From: Anaerolineae bacterium
Lineage (GTDB): Bacteria; Chloroflexota; Anaerolineae; Anaerolineales; Villigracilaceae
Reading direction: 5' to 3'
Assembly: GCA_017303655.1 (NCBI GenBank)
Contig: JAFLCE010000004.1
Span: forward strand, 1 to 64,000
DNA length: 64,000 nucleotides
Shown: in pieces, positions 59,548 to 64,000 of the stretch
Layout: each line of letters starts with the position of its first letter
Numbering within the stretch: position 1 is the stretch's first letter
Notes under the pieces: generated by a model
Database searches by the model: none
What the model saw: only the letters and a program-made list of their open reading frames with translations
What the model was told of the DNA's origin: nothing
Translations under genes and position numbers: made by a program

Positions 59548-61937
59548 TCGGCAGCCGTTGGAAAAAAGTCTGGGCTGATTTTTGGAGCAATCGCGGACGC
59601 ACCTTGTTGACCATCGTCACCATTGCGGTTGGCGCTTTTGCAGTTGGCTTCAACAGCAATTTGGGGCTATACATGAACGAAAGTATGGATGTGGACTATC
59701 TTTCTGCCAACCCATCTGAAGCGGAGGTGTACGCGTACCCTTTGAATGATGATATGGTAAAGAAAGCAAAGGAAATCCCCGGTGTGGATACGGTGGAAGG
59801 GTTCTCAAACACCAATGCCCGTATTTTGCTTGCAGATGGAAGTTATGCAAATATTATTTTCACAGCAGTAGATGACCCAAGTACTCTGACGTTGAACACA
59901 CTTAAACCTGCACTGGATGGAACGAGCATCCCGACGTATGGTGAAAAAGAGACTATTCTCGATGCAAGCGCAAGTTCATTGGGATATGAACCTGGTGATA
60001 CCTTAGTGATCGAACTTGCGAACGGTAAAAAACGCGAGATCAAACTTGGCGGATATATGCATGCAGTGACAGGCTTTCCTTACAACCTCGCGCAGCAAGT
60101 CAATGCATATGTGACCAAAGATACACTCGAATGGCTGGGCGGCGATATTGAAAATTATGGTCAGCTTTCGATCAGCGTTTCAGAGAAGCAAACCGATGCC
60201 GAGCATGTAACGACCGTAGCCCAAGCCGTGGCAGATGAGTTGAAACGTGCCGGTGCGACTGTGTATTTTGTCAGTGTCTATCAGCCAGGACATCATTTTG
60301 CATACAGCATTACGCAGGGTGTTTTCTTTGTATTGAATGTTCTTGGTTATCTAACAGTATTGTTGAGTGGATTTCTTATCGTTAATACCATTACGGCGCT
60401 GATGACTCAGCATACTCGCCAGATCGGCATCATGAAAGCAACCGGCGGAAGTACCATGCAGATCTTCGGCATGTATCTCGTATTGATCCTTGCTTTCGGC
60501 GTTGGTTCCTTGCTGCTCGCAGTTCCGCTGGCAAATGCCGTGGCAAAAACTATCGGCGGCGGCATGGCGCAATGGTTGAATTTCCACGCTGCACCGTATC
60601 AAGGCTATTCAAGTACGCTGATCCAGCAAGTGCTTGTGGCGCTCGTGGTTCCAGTACTGGCGGCGATCCTGCCGATCTATAACAGTGTCAAGATCACCGT
60701 CCGTGAGGCACTCAGCGATTATGGTTTGGGTGGCAATGCCAAACCCAAAGATGATTCGGTTAACAAGTCTTCGGTGTTAATTCCACGCCCGATCCGCATT
60801 TCGTTGCGGAATACGTTTCGGCGCAAGACAAGGCTAGGGCTAACCTTGTTCACATTGGTGCTGGGCGGGGCGGTCTTCATCGCCGTTTACAACTTATGGG
60901 AATCGTTCGATCAGGTGATCGAAGATATTCAAGGATATTTTCTGGCAGATATCAACATCTCATTCGACCGCGGATATCGATACGACAAAGTGGCGAATAT
61001 TGCCATGAGCATTCCCGGCGTGGAAGGTGCAGAAGGATGGTTGGAATATACCGGCACTTTGCAATCAGACGAAGAAGAAGCAGGCACACAGATATTATTC
61101 GTCGCGCCTCCTTCGACCTCGATCTTGATCGACCCCATCATCACATCAGGTCGCTGGTTACAGCCTGGCGATGAAAACGCGATTGTGATCGGCAATCACT
61201 TGCTACAGATCTTCCCAGACCTCAAGGTTGGCGATACATTGACCATTGAGATCGATGGCAAAGATACGATCTGGCATATCGTTGGTACCTACAGCATTAC
61301 CGGGAATGTCAGCCCGCCGCTGTTGTATGTAAACTATGAATATTTGAGCGTACTGGTTGGGCAACCTGAGATGGCATATTCACTCCGCGTTGTGACATCC
61401 CAACACGACTCACTAACCCAAAATCGCATCAACGATCAGCTACAGGCGGCGTTCGAAGAACGTGGAATCCAGATCCAATCAACCCAATTAGGCGCAGACT
61501 TCATCCGCGACCAAAAGGCGCAGACGGATGTCCTCGTCTATTTCATGCTGGTGATGGCATCGCTGATCGCCTTTGTCGGCGGACTGGGATTGATGGGCAC
61601 CATGAGCATCAATGTGCTGGAACGCACTCGCGAGATTGGTGTGATGCGTGCCATCGGCGCGAGCAATGGCGATATCCAGTCGATTGTCATCACAGAGGGC
61701 ATGGTGATCGGCATCCTCAGTTGGGCAATTAGTATTTTGATTGCCATTCCCATCACGAATGTCTTATGTTTTGGTGTAGGTATGGCGATCTTAACCGCCC
61801 CCATGCCGCCCATTTATGGAAGTGCAGGCGTGCTTGCCTGGCTGATCTTCACCATCGTACTGGGAACACTGGCTAGTGCAATCCCGGCAAGGCGCGCGTC
61901 CAGTTTGACTGTCCGAGATACGCTGGCATATGAGTAG
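59544..61937 (+). CDS. FtsX/MacB-type ABC permease, double module
   Basis: A 797-residue permease. It has two MacB-type halves, each with an N-terminal helix, an external domain, and three C-terminal helices (first set about 255-390; second about 665-790). The ATPase-coupling motif [19 protein letters not shown] in the first half and [19 protein letters not shown] in the second are typical of FtsX-fold permeases. It probably exports a lipid, peptide or drug; the substrate is unknown. Confidence 0.9.
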   Translation: MIGSRWKKVWADFWSNRGRTLLTIVTIAVGAFAVGFNSNLGLYMNESMDVDYLSANPSEAEVYAYPLNDDMVKKAKEIPGVDTVEGFSNTNARILLADGSYANIIFTAVDDPSTLTLNTLKPALDGTSIPTYGEKETILDASASSLGYEPGDTLVIELANGKKREIKLGGYMHAVTGFPYNLAQQVNAYVTKDTLEWLGGDIENYGQLSISVSEKQTDAEHVTTVAQAVADELKRAGATVYFVSVYQPGHHFAYSITQGVFFVLNVLGYLTVLLSGFLIVNTITALMTQHTRQIGIMKATGGSTMQIFGMYLVLILAFGVGSLLLAVPLANAVAKTIGGGMAQWLNFHAAPYQGYSSTLIQQVLVALVVPVLAAILPIYNSVKITVREALSDYGLGGNAKPKDDSVNKSSVLIPRPIRISLRNTFRRKTRLGLTLFTLVLGGAVFIAVYNLWESFDQVIEDIQGYFLADINISFDRGYRYDKVANIAMSIPGVEGAEGWLEYTGTLQSDEEEAGTQILFVAPPSTSILIDPIITSGRWLQPGDENAIVIGNHLLQIFPDLKVGDTLTIEIDGKDTIWHIVGTYSITGNVSPPLLYVNYEYLSVLVGQPEMAYSLRVVTSQHDSLTQNRINDQLQAAFEERGIQIQSTQLGADFIRDQKAQTDVLVYFMLVMASLIAFVGGLGLMGTMSINVLERTREIGVMRAIGASNGDIQSIVITEGMVIGILSWAISILIAIPITNVLCFGVGMAILTAPMPPIYGSAGVLAWLIFTIVLGTLASAIPARRASSLTVRDTLAYE

Positions 61938-61941
61938 TTTT

Positions 61942-61977
61942 TTACGCATCACGAAGTACATACTTCGTGATGCGTAA
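61942..61977. repeat. Perfect 17-bp stem hairpin after the ABC permease
   Basis: TTACGCATCACGAAGTA and TACTTCGTGATGCGTAA form a perfect palindromic stem with a 2-nt centre. T residues precede rather than follow it, so it is not a standard intrinsic terminator. It may be a mobile-type palindromic repeat. Confidence 0.75.
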
Positions 61978-62078
61978 TTCGTAAAGAACCTCCCCACAAC
62001 TTACACACAATTCCTCCATTTCTTTGAAATACCTATATGGCAAAATGAATTCAAGTTTACAAAATGGAGGTAAACATC

Positions 62079-62522
62079 ATGAAAAATACAAAATGGATTT
62101 GGCGAGTGCTCGCCGTTATACTTACTTTAGTCGTGCTTGCCGGGGTTGGGTTGGCTGGGTTTCGCTTCGGCGTGATGCAGTCCGCGAACCTGACTGGCGA
62201 CGGAACGGCTTTCATGTTCCATCACGGACGCGGCTTTGATAATAGTGACACAGCCATGAGATTGGGCAGTATGCATGACGGCTCTGGCTCTCATCACTCC
62301 AACCGTGGGCATGACTTTGGCGGTGGACGTGGCGGGTTTTCCTTCTTCGGTCCGATCTTCGGGCTGTTGCGCCTGGCAGTACTTGGCGGGCTGATCTGGC
62401 TGGGTTACACCTTCTTGAAGCGCAGCGGCTGGCGAGTTGTGAACGTCAATACACGTCAACCGGTTGCTCAGGAAGCAGCACCAGTAGAACCGGAAGCCGA
62501 AGAGAAAAAAGACGAGGCGTAG
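62079..62522 (+). CDS. Small two-helix membrane protein with Gly/His-rich loop
   Basis: A 147-residue protein. One N-terminal helix (VLAVILTLVVLAGVGLAGF) is followed by a loop rich in glycine and histidine (HHGRGFDN; GSGSHHSNRGHDFGGG), a second helix (LLRLAVLGGLIWLGYTFL) and an acidic tail. The His-rich loop could bind metal; this is inference. The ATG at 62079 follows GGAGGT. It lies just upstream of the two-component genes. Confidence 0.65.
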   Translation: MKNTKWIWRVLAVILTLVVLAGVGLAGFRFGVMQSANLTGDGTAFMFHHGRGFDNSDTAMRLGSMHDGSGSHHSNRGHDFGGGRGGFSFFGPIFGLLRLAVLGGLIWLGYTFLKRSGWRVVNVNTRQPVAQEAAPVEPEAEEKKDEA

Positions 62523-62619
62523 TCCACTGTTCGTAACGCCACACCCACACCCGGCTTGAAAGAGGCGGGTGTTTTCAATCCACATAATATCTTCACAGCA
62601 TTTATGAGATAATCGCAAT

Positions 62620-63303
62620 ATGCCGCAAACTATCCTCATTGTGGACGACGAAAGACGCATGGTCTCGCTTTTGCAAAGTTACTTGCAGCAAGAGGGTTAC
62701 CATGTAGTCACTGCATACAACGGACGGGAAGCGTTGAGCGTTGCCCAAACAGAAAACCCTGACTTGGTTGTGCTTGATATTATGATGCCTGAAATGAATG
62801 GCATTGATTTCATGCAAGCCCATCGAGCCGAACGAAATACGCCCATCATCATGCTGACCGCGAAAGTGGAAGATGATGACAAGATTATCGGGCTGGAACT
62901 CGGCGCGGATGATTACGTGACCAAACCGTTCAAACCGCGCGAGTTGATGGCACGCATTCGAAATGTGTTGCGCCGCGCAGGAGTTAATGAACCCAAGGGC
63001 AAGGCGCTTAAAGCGTTGGATATTTCACTGGATCACGAATCACGCGAAGTGCTGGTGCGCGATCTCGCTATTGACTTGACCCCTTCTGAATTCGACCTGC
63101 TCGCAGCATTGATGACTTCACCCGGTAAAGTTTTTTCACGCCTCGACCTACTGGATGTGATCCAAGGCGTGCGCTACGAAGGCTATGAACGCACCATCGA
63201 TACGCATATCAAGAATTTGCGTGCCAAGATCGAAGCCGACCCGCGCAAACCAACTCATATTGAGACGGTGTACGGCGTGGGGTATCGTCTGCGAAAAGCA
63301 TAA
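62620..63303 (+). CDS. OmpR/PhoB-family response regulator
   Basis: A 227-residue regulator. The receiver has acidic D9-D10, phospho-acceptor D53 in VVLDIMMP, and ML-TAK. The C-terminal winged helix (about 130-225) contains LTPSEFDLLAALMTSPGKVFSR and RTIDTHIKNLRAKIE, the DNA-recognition region. It should be phosphorylated by the kinase encoded next. Confidence 0.94.
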   Translation: MPQTILIVDDERRMVSLLQSYLQQEGYHVVTAYNGREALSVAQTENPDLVVLDIMMPEMNGIDFMQAHRAERNTPIIMLTAKVEDDDKIIGLELGADDYVTKPFKPRELMARIRNVLRRAGVNEPKGKALKALDISLDHESREVLVRDLAIDLTPSEFDLLAALMTSPGKVFSRLDLLDVIQGVRYEGYERTIDTHIKNLRAKIEADPRKPTHIETVYGVGYRLRKA

Positions 63304-63360
63304 TGGATGGCGGACTGTAGACCATCAAATCGTCGTCCATCGTTTATCGTCTAAATAAAA

Positions 63361-64000
63361 ATGAAACTAACCACAAAACTAATTCTCTCATTCTTACTGA
63401 TCAGTGCCATCAGCACAGGCATTGTGATGCTATTAACGCGCGTCACTGCAAACCGCGAGTTTGATAATTTTATCAACAACCGCTATCAAGAAGAATTAGT
63501 AGAAGAACTTACCTGGTATTACCAAAGCAACCAAACGTGGGATGATGTTGAAGAGGAATTTGAACGATATGAGCATAATGGAGAAGATCATGGACCCGAC
63601 CGCGGGCTGGAATTCTATATTGTCAATGAAGATGGCGAGGTAATCGTGGCGGGCGGCGGGCGCACCACGGAAGAAAGGTGCAGCGCCGAAGAGCTTGCCA
63701 GTGGCACGCCGATAAATGTGAATGGCAAAACTGCGGGCATTCTCATCATCGAAGCGCCGCTCAACCGCAGCCCGGTTGATTATGAATTTTTACGAAGGCT
63801 GAACAGATCCATTTTCTTCAGTGCGATTGGCACATTTATGCTGGCGCTGATCCTTGGCATTTTGCTTTCGCGCAGCATTACACGTCCCATTCGTGAATTG
63901 ACCCAAGCCACCCACAACATGGCGAACGGTGATCTCAGTCAACAAGTGCCAGTACGCTCACGCGATGAGATCGGTGACCTGGCACAATCGTTTAACAAGA
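63361..64000 (+). CDS. Sensor histidine kinase, 3'-truncated by the window
   Basis: The frame is open from the ATG at 63361 to the window end (213 codons). It shows an N-terminal helix (LILSFLLISAISTGIVMLL), an extracytoplasmic sensor of about 130 residues with an acidic stretch (DDVEEEFERYEHNGEDHG), a second helix (FSAIGTFMLALILGILLS) and a HAMP domain (RSITRPIRELTQATHNM; VRSRDEIGDLAQSFN). The dimerisation and ATPase domains lie beyond the window. It pairs with the response regulator upstream. Confidence 0.9.
   Translation, partial: MKLTTKLILSFLLISAISTGIVMLLTRVTANREFDNFINNRYQEELVEELTWYYQSNQTWDDVEEEFERYEHNGEDHGPDRGLEFYIVNEDGEVIVAGGGRTTEERCSAEELASGTPINVNGKTAGILIIEAPLNRSPVDYEFLRRLNRSIFFSAIGTFMLALILGILLSRSITRPIRELTQATHNMANGDLSQQVPVRSRDEIGDLAQSFNK

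Noticed and set aside
63304-63360. Periodic ATCG motif between the response regulator and kinase genes
   Set aside because: ATCG recurs at intervals of 10 and then 7 bases, too irregular to call an array.
1-64000. tRNA, rRNA, riboswitch and mobile-element genes
   Set aside because: I looked for T-loop motifs, rRNA segments, classic riboswitch motifs and transposase or integrase motifs and did not see convincing candidates; a covariance-model search would be needed to exclude small RNAs.

Overview
The window looks like a chromosomal segment of a fermentative or syntrophic anaerobe of the Chloroflexota (Anaerolineae-like). I infer this from the soluble [NiFe] hydrogenase operon with its accessory set, the lipoproteins carrying LysM and M23-type domains, the surface-glycan genes, Rex-type TTGTGA-N6-TCACAA operators, and short tandem repeats in spacers. 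No rRNA or marker gene is present, so the taxonomy is an inference. I see no tRNA, rRNA, CRISPR array, transposase or phage gene.

Layout. 1-4.9 kb: the end of a zinc alcohol dehydrogenase, a membrane protein with acidic/His motifs coupled to a cytochrome b5-like protein, a GH13 glucosidase, a YHS-like protein, FdhD and a small membrane protein. 5.0-24.8 kb is the centre of the window: a hydrogenase supercluster. It starts with a regulatory cassette (DRTGG, CBS-ATPase, DRTGG, PHP). A HydC / ATPase / [2Fe-2S] / HydB set follows, in the order I associate with trimeric [FeFe]-hydrogenase operons. No [FeFe] catalytic subunit follows. Instead there is a second NuoE/NuoF pair, a NuoG-like multi-cluster subunit, and [NiFe] small and large subunits. 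A maturation protease and hypABFCDE come next, with a CBS-domain protein on each side. Rex-like operators precede both the regulatory cassette and the catalytic block, which implies control by the NADH/NAD+ ratio. The set resembles electron-bifurcating [NiFe] HydABCSL enzymes but has two flavin modules.

24.8-29.6 kb: three tandem lipoproteins with LysM and M23-like domains. 29.7-33.3 kb: a thioredoxin-like protein, a cyclic-nucleotide-binding protein coupled to a NifU-type scaffold, and three membrane proteins, one LiaF-like. 33.4-43.9 kb: a surface polysaccharide region (methyltransferase, nucleoside phosphorylase, flippase, B12-binding radical SAM protein, nucleotidyltransferase-like protein, two GT4 glycosyltransferases, a large membrane protein and an O-antigen ligase-like protein). 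43.9-50.1 kb: a compact minus-strand operon headed by a TetR regulator, with redox and detoxification enzymes. 50.3-52.7 kb: a plus-strand operon with an XRE regulator, membrane proteins and a quinone-reductase-like enzyme. 52.7-53.9 kb: a zinc-ribbon protein and an AlkZ-like protein. 53.9-57.1 kb: the oxidative pentose phosphate genes pgl, gnd and zwf. 57.3-61.9 kb: an ABC efflux system (HlyD-like lipoprotein, ATPase fused to a cyclic-nucleotide-binding domain, FtsX/MacB permease). 62.0-64.0 kb: a small membrane protein and a two-component system cut by the window end.

Repeats. Near-perfect stem-loops and arrays of 7- or 8-base units occur in spacers. Heptad arrays abut the start codons of the hydrogenase large subunit and of zwf, and two lie in frame inside hypF. 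No gene-free stretch exceeds 300 bases; the longest, 4938-5192, holds a Rex operator and AT-rich leader sequence.
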